From Bacillota bacterium (GTDB lineage Bacteria; Bacillota; Clostridia; Acetivibrionales; DSM-1351), in assembly GCA_023392075.1 (NCBI GenBank), contig JAEVZU010000139.1, forward strand, positions 1 through 12,026: a DNA stretch of 12,026 bases. Direction: 5' to 3'. Positions 1-6,144 of the stretch are shown here, piece by piece (within the stretch, counting starts at the first letter, position 1; each line of letters opens with the position of its first letter). Both the position numbers and the translations under genes were made by a program. Below the pieces are notes generated by a model. It ran no database searches and had not been told where the DNA came from. It worked only from the letters and a program-made list of their open reading frames with translations.

Positions 1-40
1 AAACAAAAAGACTGGCTTATCACCAATCTTTTGTAAGCCA
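1..40 (-). terminator. Candidate minus-strand intrinsic terminator
   Basis: TGGCTTA (13-19) and TAAGCCA (34-40) form a 7-bp inverted repeat with a 14-nt loop. Read on the minus strand, the stem is followed by GTCTTTTTGTTT, a T-rich tail. On the plus strand no T run follows, so the polarity is minus. The only minus-strand gene to the right is the dehydrogenase at 1064-1834, so this would stop antisense read-through across the AraC gene. The loop is large and the stem short, so this is tentative. Confidence 0.3.
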
Positions 41-42
41 AG

Positions 43-109
43 ATGCAACCTCTTGGCAGTATAAAATTTTTATATTAAAATGATTTAATTCAAATCGGAT
101 AGGTTGCAT
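43..109. promoter_or_regulatory. Inverted repeat upstream of the AraC-type gene
   Basis: ATGCAACCT (43-51) and AGGTTGCAT (101-109) are perfect 9-bp inverted copies 49 bases apart. The right copy sits about 20 bases upstream of the candidate -10 of the AraC-family gene. This placement would suit a regulator site, possibly for autoregulation, although AraC proteins usually bind direct repeats. A long-range RNA pairing is possible but would lie upstream of the transcription start. No regulator assignment can be made from sequence. Confidence 0.35.
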
Positions 110-136
110 TTGGATTTGCAATTAAAGTCATATAAT
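108..136 (+). promoter_or_regulatory. Candidate promoter of the AraC-type regulator
   Basis: A perfect -10 hexamer TATAAT lies at 131-136, about 45 bases before the start codon. No good -35 hexamer sits at 16-18 bases; the best is ATTTGG (108-113, spacer 17). A consensus -10 with a poor -35 is what an activator-dependent or autoregulated promoter often looks like. Start near 143 is inferred. Confidence 0.4.
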
Positions 137-180
137 AGAATTAAATATAGATAATAAAAATTTGAAATCAGGAGGTTGAA

Positions 181-1059
181 ATGGAACAGGGAGTTAAGAG
201 GGGGTACCTGCATAATGATTTTAAGTTCTTTCATTTACGGGATAAGAAGAATATTCAGTTTGAGCATCATTATCACGATTTCAATAAAATAATAATATTT
301 ATTGACGGGAATGTAATCTATAACATCGAAGGGAAGTCTTACCGGTTAAAACCATGGGATGTTCTGTTTGTACCGGGTAATCAGGTTCACAAGCCGATTA
401 TAGCTCCTGACGAAGAGTATGAGAGAATAGTTATATGGATTAACAATACTTTTCTGGAGGAGCACGGCAATGCCGAGAACGATTTGCTGACATGCTTTAA
501 TATAGCAAGGGAGAACAAGCATCTGGTCAGGCTGGGCGAAAACTCGCTGAATTCAATAAAGGCTATTCTTTCCAGAATTGAAAATGAAATAAAAAACCGG
601 CAGTTTGGCTCTGTCATATTGGGAAATGCGCTGTTTGTACAGTTTATGGTATATATCAACCGGCTTCAGTTAAAGCCTGAAAAACAGGATGATAGTATAG
701 AAGTGGAGTATAACGAGCAGATACAGAAAGTTATTCATCATATTAATGCCAATCTTGACGGAGATTTAAGCATAGCGACACTTGCAGGATTATTTTTTAT
801 AAATAAATACTATCTGATGCACAAATTCAAGGATAATACTGGCTATTCGATACATAGTTATGTAAATAATAAAAGAATGCAAAAGAGTGCGGAGTACATA
901 AAAACCGGCATGTCACCTTCAGAGGCTGCAAGCAGGTGCGGATTTAACGACTATTCCAGCTTTGTAAGAGCCTTTACGAAAATGTTCGGTGCTGCTCCCA
1001 AAAGGTATTACAAAGCTGTAATACTGTCAAAAGATAATGTTTACCAGGTTGAGGGGTAA
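181..1059 (+). CDS. AraC family transcriptional regulator with cupin sensor domain
   Basis: This 292-residue protein has the usual two-part build of AraC-family regulators that sense a small molecule, often a sugar. Residues 15-95 resemble the AraC-type cupin ligand domain, with HHYHDF near residue 29 and a PWDVLFVPGNQVH turn near 58-70. Residues 180-280 form the double helix-turn-helix DNA-binding domain: the first helix pair includes LSIATLAGLFFINKYYLMHKFK, and the second ends in the family signature (AASRCGFNDYSSFVRAFTKMFG, then P.RYY). The start is fixed by AGGAGGT at 170-176, five bases upstream. The gene converges on a dehydrogenase whose stop lies only 4 bases away and is the only specific regulator near the dehydrogenase/ThuA pair, so control of those genes is a reasonable inference. 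The effector cannot be told from sequence. Confidence 0.92.
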   Translation: MEQGVKRGYLHNDFKFFHLRDKKNIQFEHHYHDFNKIIIFIDGNVIYNIEGKSYRLKPWDVLFVPGNQVHKPIIAPDEEYERIVIWINNTFLEEHGNAENDLLTCFNIARENKHLVRLGENSLNSIKAILSRIENEIKNRQFGSVILGNALFVQFMVYINRLQLKPEKQDDSIEVEYNEQIQKVIHHINANLDGDLSIATLAGLFFINKYYLMHKFKDNTGYSIHSYVNNKRMQKSAEYIKTGMSPSEAASRCGFNDYSSFVRAFTKMFGAAPKRYYKAVILSKDNVYQVEG

Positions 1060-1063
1060 AAGC

Positions 1064-1834
1064 TCATTCATATATCATTTTTTTAGTCATACCCCCGTCA
1101 ATCGTTAAGTTCTCTCCGGTAATGAAGCCGGATTTATCTGAAGCCAGAAACAGGCATGCCTGTGCTATATCTGCCGGAACGCCCACCCTTCCGGCAGGAT
1201 GCTGTTTATGGTCCTGCTGGGACAGTATTTCCTGCTTTGCGGCGGAACTCTTTTTCCAGGAGGAAACATCTATCCAGCCGGGGCTGACAGAGTTGACTCT
1301 TATGCCATATTGCCCAAGAGATATGGCCAATGCGTGTGTCAGGGCAAAAATACCGCCTTTGGAAGCCGAATAGGGTTCGGTATCCGGTTCCGACATAAAA
1401 GCCCTGGTAGAGGCTATATTTATAATATTTCCATACTTTTGGTCCCTCATAAACGGGGCACAGAACTTGGCACAGTAATACATGCCCGACAGATTGACTG
1501 AAATAGCTTTATCCCATTGATCCGTAGATATTTCAAATATATTTCCGAAGCCCGATACGGCAGCATTGTTAACAAGAATGTGAACCGTATTGTATTTACC
1601 CAGGGTTTCGGTTACCATTGACCTGACCGAGGCCGTATCCGAGACGTCGGTTTTAATAAATGATGCCTCAAGACCTGAACTTTTAATGAATTTTTCGTTT
1701 TCCAGGCCGGCTTCCTCGTCTATATCTGCAATTACAACCTTTGCACCTTCTGCCGCAAATACCCTCGAGACAGCACGGCCGATTCCCTGACCGCCTCCGG
1801 TTACGATCACTGTTTTATTCTTGAATTCATCCAT
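1064..1834 (-). CDS. Short-chain dehydrogenase/reductase (classical SDR)
   Basis: A 256-residue classical SDR that oxidises or reduces an alcohol/carbonyl, probably of a sugar or polyol. Visible motifs are the dinucleotide-binding TGGGQGIG (12-19), an acidic Asp37 at the end of the second strand (predicts NAD rather than NADP), NNAA (89-92), and the catalytic set Asn114, Ser142, Tyr155 and Lys159 (YSASK). PGW follows at 185-187, and the C terminus carries ITGENLTIDGGMT, typical of the family. The start at 1834 is preceded by AAAGGAGC on the minus strand; an in-frame extension upstream of it (to 1990) has no SDR-like residues and crosses the promoter region. The gene faces the AraC regulator and diverges from a ThuA-like gene; ThuA-like proteins and SDRs often occur in sugar-catabolism clusters. 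The substrate cannot be assigned. Confidence 0.93.
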   Translation of the reverse strand: MDEFKNKTVIVTGGGQGIGRAVSRVFAAEGAKVVIADIDEEAGLENEKFIKSSGLEASFIKTDVSDTASVRSMVTETLGKYNTVHILVNNAAVSGFGNIFEISTDQWDKAISVNLSGMYYCAKFCAPFMRDQKYGNIINIASTRAFMSEPDTEPYSASKGGIFALTHALAISLGQYGIRVNSVSPGWIDVSSWKKSSAAKQEILSQQDHKQHPAGRVGVPADIAQACLFLASDKSGFITGENLTIDGGMTKKMIYE

Positions 1835-1883
1835 TTTTGAAGCTCCTTTGCGTTTAAAAATTTTTATTGTGATGCTTATGTAC

Positions 1884-1920
1884 CCTCTATTGAAAACGTA
1901 TTGTACATTGTCAATAGAGG
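1884..1920. repeat. 10-bp inverted repeat in the SDR 5' region
   Basis: CCTCTATTGA (1884-1893) and TCAATAGAGG (1911-1920) are perfect inverted copies separated by 17 bases. On the minus strand the outer arm runs into a perfect TTGACA, and the inner arm overlaps the position expected for the -10, so a dimeric repressor binding both arms would cover the promoter. If transcription instead starts further upstream, the same bases would form a hairpin in the SDR leader RNA. Confidence 0.5.
1886..1914 (-). promoter_or_regulatory. Candidate SDR promoter, proximal
   Basis: On the minus strand TTGACA occupies 1914-1909. A 17-base spacer leads to AATAGA (1891-1886), a weak -10 (3 of 6). The expected start is near 1880, giving a leader of about 46 nt. 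Both hexamers overlap the arms of the 1884-1920 inverted repeat. The weak -10 keeps confidence low. Confidence 0.35.
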
Positions 1921-1930
1921 ATATATACAT

Positions 1931-1946
1931 TTGGAATAAATTCCAA
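1931..1946. promoter_or_regulatory. 16-bp perfect palindrome, candidate operator
   Basis: TTGGAAT-AA-ATTCCAA at 1931-1946 is a perfect palindrome with a 2-base centre, the form expected of a dimeric DNA-binding protein's site. It lies 7 bases upstream of the plus-strand TTGACA of the ThuA gene and between the two candidate SDR promoters, so one protein here could affect both divergent genes. No regulator family can be named from it. Confidence 0.45.
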
Positions 1947-1953
1947 TATGTTC

Positions 1954-1982
1954 TTGACATAATATTACCCATAAAATAACAT
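1954..1982 (+). promoter_or_regulatory. Candidate promoter of the ThuA-like gene
   Basis: TTGACA (1954-1959), a 17-base spacer and TAACAT (1977-1982, 4 of 6) give a usable sigma-A promoter with start near 1989 and a leader of about 150 nt. A consensus TATAAT also lies at 1996-2001, without a good -35; it would start transcription near 2008, exactly at the first leader hairpin. Either way the transcript carries a long structured leader. Confidence 0.45.
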
Positions 1983-1990
1983 TGTATCAA
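1962..1990 (-). promoter_or_regulatory. Candidate SDR promoter, distal
   Basis: On the minus strand TTGATA (1990-1985) and TAATAT (1967-1962) are 17 bases apart. This promoter overlaps the plus-strand ThuA promoter face to face, so the two could interfere. It would give the SDR a leader of about 120 nt that includes both the palindrome at 1931-1946 and the inverted repeat at 1884-1920. Confidence 0.3.
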
Positions 1991-2006
1991 GGTTGTATAA
2001 TATTAA

Positions 2007-2137
2007 TTTATGCGTGTTTGTACTTGCATGCATAAAGCGCACATGGCCAATTAACCTCCTTTATCCGCCACATTGCGATAAAGGATATAAGTTTTCATTA
2101 CATTTTGTGGCCGCTATTGCGGCTCATGGAGGTTAAT
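2007..2137 (+). promoter_or_regulatory. Structured leader with anti-Shine-Dalgarno element, before the ThuA-like gene
   Basis: Four helices can be drawn by hand. Helix A pairs 2007-2016 with 2027-2036 (10 bp, one G-U). Helix B pairs TCCTTTATC (2057-2065) with GATAAAGGA (2077-2085). Helix C pairs GCCGC (2110-2114) with GCGGC (2119-2123) over a TATT loop. Helix D pairs ATTAACCTCC (2050-2059) with GGAGGTTAAT (2128-2137), which is the ribosome-binding site itself. B and D share 2057-2059 and cannot both form, so the leader has the logic of a translational on/off switch. Ligand, protein or temperature as the trigger is unknown. I do not recognise a known riboswitch class. Confidence 0.5.
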
Positions 2138-2797
2138 ATGAAAAAGAAAATTCTAACCATACTCGGTGACTTTTATCACAGCCATGATCTGGCATATACT
2201 GCAATAGTCAAGGCCGCGGAAAATTTACAGAGTAGTTCCGGTACGGAAATTGAACTGATTGATTCATCTGTAGAAAATCTCTGTGAAATGCTTAAACAAA
2301 AATTTGACCTGATTGTACTATATAAGGAGAACAGAATAAATCCCGCCGATGAGGTTGTTTACAACTGGATGACCCCGGAGCTGGAGCAACAGATAACACT
2401 CTTTGTAAAGAATGGAGGCAGCCTGTTTGCCTGGCATTCCGGTATTGTTAGCTATGAAGGCAATCAGCTGTTTGCCGATATGCTTCGCGGCTGCTTTGAA
2501 TATCATCCCAGTGAAAGAGAGGTCAAATATACTGGAGTAAACAATATTATTGGTATTTTGCCGAAAGAGTCCTTTGAAGTTTTAGATGAACACTACATGG
2601 TTAAAGCCAATCCAATTGAAAACAGTGTTTTTCTCACTTCCCGGTCAACCGAGGGGGAGGTTGAGGCCGGTTGGGCTCATGAATACGGCAATGGGAGAGT
2701 TTGCTGCCTTACACCCACTCACAGGGCAGAGGGGATGACAAATAACGTAATGCTGGATTTGCTGAGCCAATGTGTGAGCTGGTGCCTCAAATCATAA
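2138..2797 (+). CDS. ThuA-like domain protein
   Basis: A 219-residue protein with the ThuA-like (class I glutamine-amidotransferase-like) fold found in sugar-utilisation clusters. Visible features: a FYHSHD motif after the first strand (12-17), KFDLIVLY (55-62), a long helix then NGGSLFAWHSG (92-102) with His100 at the conserved nucleophile-elbow region, DEHYM (150-154), and the C-terminal GWAHEYGNGRVCCLTPTH (178-195). No catalytic Cys-His-Glu amidotransferase triad is evident, as expected in ThuA proteins. The start at 2138 has GGAGG at 2128-2132; an 11-residue upstream extension in frame starts before that site and is unlikely. Divergent from the SDR. Role is inferred as sugar derivative processing; the exact reaction of most ThuA-like proteins is not established. 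Confidence 0.85.
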   Translation: MKKKILTILGDFYHSHDLAYTAIVKAAENLQSSSGTEIELIDSSVENLCEMLKQKFDLIVLYKENRINPADEVVYNWMTPELEQQITLFVKNGGSLFAWHSGIVSYEGNQLFADMLRGCFEYHPSEREVKYTGVNNIIGILPKESFEVLDEHYMVKANPIENSVFLTSRSTEGEVEAGWAHEYGNGRVCCLTPTHRAEGMTNNVMLDLLSQCVSWCLKS

Positions 2798-2851
2798 AAA
2801 TGTTAGTGCAAACCCGAAATTTCTTTGTTGACACAAGTAAGATTCTTTTTG

Positions 2852-2934
2852 GATATATCTTGACGTGATATATCGCGGCGTGATATACTTTGATATAGAC
2901 TATATCATGTCTCGATATATTGAGCTGCGATATA
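2852..2934. promoter_or_regulatory. GATATA operator array, likely PadR-binding
   Basis: GATATA occurs on the plus strand at 2852, 2867, 2882, 2892, 2914 and 2929, and reversed at 2901-2906. Starts 2852, 2867 and 2882 are 15 bases apart, as are 2914 and 2929. Two copies sit in perfect GATATATC palindromes (2852-2859, 2867-2874), and TGATATA-gac-TATATCA (2891-2907) is a perfect inverted repeat. The array covers the promoter of the padR-type gene. PadR proteins commonly repress their own operons through short inverted repeats; binding here is inferred. Confidence 0.6.
2860..2889 (+). promoter_or_regulatory. Promoter of the PadR/DUF2812/ABC operon
   Basis: TTGACG (2860-2865) and TATACT (2884-2889) are 18 bases apart, 5 of 6 matches each. 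Start is expected near 2896, inside the GATATA array. A second TTGACA at 2828-2833 could pair with sequence at 2852-2859 but the -10 is poorer. Operator copies overlap the spacer and the -10, which fits repression by blocking RNA polymerase. Confidence 0.5.
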
Positions 2935-2987
2935 GCAATGGAATTATTTTTTAAAATATCATTTAATTCTGTCAGAGGAGATGGAAT

Positions 2988-3320
2988 ATGCGTGAACCAT
3001 TGAGAAAGACTTATATGCCAATGACAGAGTCGGCATATTATATACTGCTTTCACTGAAAGAACCCAGGCACGGATATGGCATTATTCTGTATGTCAAGGA
3101 AATAACCCGTGACAGGATAAATCTTGGCGCAGGTACAATATATGGAACCCTGACCAAATTTGAAAAGGACGGATTGATTGAAACAGCGGGGGAAGAGGAT
3201 CGAAGAAAGCTATACAGGCTCACTGAAGATGGTGTATGGCTTCTGGAACAGGAATTAATCAGGATTGACGAATTGGCCAGAAACGGTCATTGCATTATAG
3301 GGGGAAACAGCAATGGTTAG
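2988..3320 (+). CDS. PadR family transcriptional repressor
   Basis: A 110-residue winged-helix protein. It begins MREPLRKTYMPMTESAYYILLSLKE, then the family hallmark RHGYGI (27-32), LGAGTIYGTLTKFEKDGLI (46-64, recognition helix region) and a wing with DRRKLYRLTEDG (71-82). The usual long C-terminal dimer helix is short, as in the small PadR subclass. AGAGGAG at 2974-2980 sets the start. It is first in a four-gene operon with a DUF2812 protein and an ABC exporter, overlapping the next gene by 8 bases. PadR proteins typically release DNA when they bind a phenolic compound or drug; the inducer here is unknown. It probably binds the GATATA array just upstream. Confidence 0.93.
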   Translation: MREPLRKTYMPMTESAYYILLSLKEPRHGYGIILYVKEITRDRINLGAGTIYGTLTKFEKDGLIETAGEEDRRKLYRLTEDGVWLLEQELIRIDELARNGHCIIGGNSNG

Positions 3321-3837
3321 GATTTATAAAATGTGGTGGGCATGGAATTACGAAGAGATTGAAAACTGGTTGGAAAAGATGGAGGCCAGCGGCCTTAGAC
3401 TTGTTGAAACGCGGATTAACGGAGTGATTTTCTGTTTTGAAAAATGCAAACCTTCAAATGCAAGATACTGTATTGACTATCAGACAAAGCTTACACCTGA
3501 TTATCTGAGCATAATAAGTGATGACGGCTGGAATATATACCAGGTAGGCATGGGCTGGTATATATTAAGAAAGGAGTATCAACAGGACCGCCCGGATTTG
3601 TACACTGATTTTGAAGCACTTATTGCAAGAAATAAAACCACATTGTTTGTAATACTAATTTTATTGATGTTTGAATTACTGGTTTTGGGCAGCCTGGTAT
3701 ATAATACCTGGAAAGAGCCCTTTGTGGGCTGGATAGCTTATACATGCATATTTGGAGCGGTTATTGTTTCACTGTTTGCTTTTGTAATAACAAATCTTGC
3801 CTTACAGATAAAAAGATTTACGGATAAAAGGCGTTAA
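3313..3837 (+). CDS. DUF2812 domain membrane protein
   Basis: A 174-residue protein. The first 110 residues resemble DUF2812: WWAWNYEEIENWLEKM near 8-23, GVIFCFEK near 36-43, and DDGWNIYQVGMGWYILRK (about 75-92). Two membrane segments follow, near residues 114-135 and 140-165, and a basic tail (KRFTDKRR). The soluble domain would therefore face one side, most likely the cytoplasm. It starts inside the 3' end of the PadR gene, so translational coupling is likely. DUF2812 proteins are often encoded next to PadR regulators; their job is not known to me. A role as a membrane-bound partner or modulator of PadR or of the exporter is conceivable but unproven. Confidence 0.85.
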   Translation: MVRIYKMWWAWNYEEIENWLEKMEASGLRLVETRINGVIFCFEKCKPSNARYCIDYQTKLTPDYLSIISDDGWNIYQVGMGWYILRKEYQQDRPDLYTDFEALIARNKTTLFVILILLMFELLVLGSLVYNTWKEPFVGWIAYTCIFGAVIVSLFAFVITNLALQIKRFTDKRR

Positions 3838-3871
3838 AATATAAAAAAATATTTTTTACGAGGTGAGTAAA

Positions 3872-4768
3872 TTGAGTTTAACGGTTGAAAATGTATCCAA
3901 AAAATTTGGAGAAAAGCAGGTAGTCGACAATATAAGTTTCGAGGCCAGGGAACCAGGCGTTTTCGGATTGCTGGGAACGAACGGAGCGGGTAAGACCACC
4001 ACCATAAGAATGATTTTGAATATTGTTAAAAAAGACAGCGGAGTTATCAAATGGGACAACAAACCTGTCACAGAGCAAATAAAAAGCTTTGGCTATCTTC
4101 CTGAGGAGAGGGGACTTTATCCGAAGATTAAAATCTCGGAACAGCTGGTGTATTTTGCAAGGCTGAGAGGAGTAACCACTCAAAAGGCCAAAAAGGATAT
4201 TGATTATTGGCTGGAGAGACTGGAGGCTGCGCAGTATATAAATATGCCGGCCGAAAAACTTTCAAAGGGCAACCAGCAAAAAATACAGTTTATAGCCTCT
4301 GTCATCCATGATCCCGAGCTGATATTTATGGATGAACCCTTCAGCGGACTTGATCCTGTCAATACCGACCTGTTTAAAAGTGTAATCTATGAGCTTATCA
4401 ATAAAAATAAAATAATTATCATGTCCAGTCACCAGATGGCCACAGTTGAAGAATTCTGCAGGGATATAGTACTTTTGAAAAACGGGAATACCGTATTGAA
4501 GGGAAATCTGAAGGAAATCAAACACAGTTACGGAAGAAGCAATCTGATTGTTAATTGTGAAGGCAATATTGCAGAGCTGGCAGCCGAGGAAAATATCGCC
4601 TGCTACAGGCAGAATGCCTCAGGCTATGAATTCAAAATCAGTAACGAGGAACAGGCATATAAACTGCTTGAAAAGATATTGGACAGGAGGCTTTTATTGG
4701 ATAAGTTCGAGATAAGAGAGCCCTCCCTGCATGAAATATTTATTGAAAAGGTGGGAGAAGCAAAATGA
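3872..4768 (+). CDS. ABC transporter ATP-binding protein, NatA/YhaQ type
   Basis: A 298-residue ABC ATPase that powers the permease encoded next. Walker A is GTNGAGKT (35-42), the Q-loop region reads GYLPEERGLY (74-83, Glu in place of the usual Gln, common in this subfamily), the signature is LSKGNQQK (130-137), Walker B is LIFMDEP (150-156, catalytic Glu155), the D-loop is SGLDP (158-162), and the switch histidine is His187. The C-terminal 90 residues are the accessory domain seen in NatA/YhaQ-like exporters. I place the start at TTG 3872, because AGGTGAG (3861-3867) sits at the right distance; a GTG at 3863 in frame lies inside that ribosome site. The stop overlaps the permease start (ATGA). 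The substrate may be sodium ions, a drug or a peptide. Confidence 0.93.
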   Translation: MSLTVENVSKKFGEKQVVDNISFEAREPGVFGLLGTNGAGKTTTIRMILNIVKKDSGVIKWDNKPVTEQIKSFGYLPEERGLYPKIKISEQLVYFARLRGVTTQKAKKDIDYWLERLEAAQYINMPAEKLSKGNQQKIQFIASVIHDPELIFMDEPFSGLDPVNTDLFKSVIYELINKNKIIIMSSHQMATVEEFCRDIVLLKNGNTVLKGNLKEIKHSYGRSNLIVNCEGNIAELAAEENIACYRQNASGYEFKISNEEQAYKLLEKILDRRLLLDKFEIREPSLHEIFIEKVGEAK

Positions 4769-6057
4769 GAGATTTTTTAGAAGTTTTTAAATATACCTTT
4801 AAAGAAAACATTAGAAAAAAATCCTTTATAGTTTCAACTGTTATCATACTTATAATTATTGTTGCCGGTATGGTTATTCCCGCCGTCGTAACAAACGTCA
4901 AGGCATCCAGCGGCAATAAAGCGGCTGTTCCGGACAATGCTGCCTCAAATCAACCTAAAAGCATTTTGTATATCCTTGACAAAAGCGGGAATTATTCGGA
5001 TAAGCTTAATGTGTTTCAGGAGCAGTTTGGGGAATATGATGTTAAACCACTGACGGAAGACAGGGTTGACAGTGTCAGGTCGGCAATTGAAAAGGACGGA
5101 AAGAATTATCTGCTTGTCGTGGAAAATGAAAATGATAAATTAAAGATTGACTATTTTACACAGCAATATTCCGAGGGTCCCAATGTCAATACACTGCGAA
5201 GGATATTGGGAAATATCTACTCCACAAAGCTGCTTCAGGCCGAAAATGTACCGGCTGAAACAATTTCAAGAGCGCTGGGCGAATTGAATGTAAATGTTAA
5301 CGCCCTTGGAAAAAGCATGCTGGGGGCATATATTCTGGGTGTAGTTATCGGAATGGTTTTATTCTTTGCAATTTATTTCTACGGATATGGGGTATCAATG
5401 TCGGTTGCATCCGAAAAAACATCACGGGTTATGGAGCTGCTGGTGACTTCGGTAAAGCCGTCCAGGATAATACTCGGCAAGACTGCGGGGATGGGCCTGC
5501 TGGGACTGACACAGCTTGCGATTCTGATGTTCGTTGGCATAGTTACTTATATTTTGGTATTTCCGGACAAATTGACAATCGAAGGTATGCCAATAGAATT
5601 TTCAGGTTTCAATCCGCTCTCGGCCGTATTGATCATCATCTACTTCATACTCGGGTACACATTATATGCATTGATGAATGCCGTAGTAGGAGCAACAGTA
5701 AGCAAGGCCGAGGATGTTCAGTCCGCCATGCTGCCAATGTCCTTTTTGTCAATAATTTCATTTTACCTGTCATACAGCACCTTTGCCATACCCACCAGTT
5801 CCTTTGCAACACCTGAAACGGCCATGTCAAAGGTGGTTACACTGATACCCTTTACATCACCGTTTTCGGTTCCTGCAAGGCTGATGACATCGAATGTGCC
5901 ATTATGGCAAATTGGGCTGTCACTGCTGATTCTCATAGGTTCCATTTTTCTGATCGGGACTCTTTCAATCAAGTTATACGCCTTTGCTGTCCTGCATTAC
6001 GGTGACAGGCTGAAAATAGGCAAACTCTTTGCAATGTCCAAGGCCGAGAGACCTTAA
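4765..6057 (+). CDS. ABC-2 type permease, NatB/YhaP-like
   Basis: A 430-residue exporter permease. One N-terminal membrane helix (about 21-43) is followed by an extracytoplasmic domain (about 45-185), then five or six helices from about 186 to 411. The cytoplasmic coupling sequence ASEKTSRVMELLVTSVKP (215-232) and IPFTSPFSVPARL (361-373) are typical of the ABC-2 NatB/YhaP group. The start ATG overlaps the ATPase stop by 4 bases, so the two are translationally coupled and surely form one transporter. It is the last gene of the PadR-controlled operon. Export of Na+ is known for NatAB of Bacillus; the substrate here is not determinable. No clear intrinsic terminator follows the stop. Confidence 0.92.
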   Translation: MRDFLEVFKYTFKENIRKKSFIVSTVIILIIIVAGMVIPAVVTNVKASSGNKAAVPDNAASNQPKSILYILDKSGNYSDKLNVFQEQFGEYDVKPLTEDRVDSVRSAIEKDGKNYLLVVENENDKLKIDYFTQQYSEGPNVNTLRRILGNIYSTKLLQAENVPAETISRALGELNVNVNALGKSMLGAYILGVVIGMVLFFAIYFYGYGVSMSVASEKTSRVMELLVTSVKPSRIILGKTAGMGLLGLTQLAILMFVGIVTYILVFPDKLTIEGMPIEFSGFNPLSAVLIIIYFILGYTLYALMNAVVGATVSKAEDVQSAMLPMSFLSIISFYLSYSTFAIPTSSFATPETAMSKVVTLIPFTSPFSVPARLMTSNVPLWQIGLSLLILIGSIFLIGTLSIKLYAFAVLHYGDRLKIGKLFAMSKAERP

Positions 6058-6099
6058 AATATATTTTTAAACCAATTGGTATTTTGTCTATTTAATATG

Positions 6100-6129
6100 T
6101 TGCCAATATCTAATAATTTAGATTATTAT
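6100..6129 (+). promoter_or_regulatory. Candidate manA promoter
   Basis: TTGCCA (6100-6105) and TATTAT (6124-6129) are 18 bases apart, 5 of 6 matches each. The start would be near 6136, leaving a leader of about 150 nt. A second perfect TTGACA at 6135-6140 has only a TATAAA at 20 bases (6161-6166), an unfavourable spacing. The rest of the 6058-6284 gap holds a 10-bp palindrome ACCAATTGGT (6071-6080) and the leader described separately. Confidence 0.45.
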
Positions 6130-6144
6130 TGTAGTTGACAATAA

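Noticed and set aside
107..114. CATTTGGA shared with 1928-1935 as a common AraC-binding site
   Set aside because: An 8-base match between two AT-rich intergenic regions of this size is likely by chance.
1122..1501. Plus-strand open frames opposite the SDR gene
   Set aside because: They mirror the coding frame of a clear dehydrogenase, have no recognisable domain and no good start signal.
2852..2934. GATATA repeats as a CRISPR-like or iteron array
   Set aside because: The units are only 6-8 bases with no spacers of regular unique sequence, and no replication or cas gene is near; the promoter position favours operators.
3843..3857. A/T-only dyad between the DUF2812 and ATPase genes as a terminator
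   Set aside because: The stem has only A-T pairs, and the genes on both sides clearly belong to one operon.
6111..6128. TAATAAT/ATTATTA hairpin as terminator of the PadR operon
   Set aside because: It has only A-T pairs with no following T run and overlaps the likely manA promoter.
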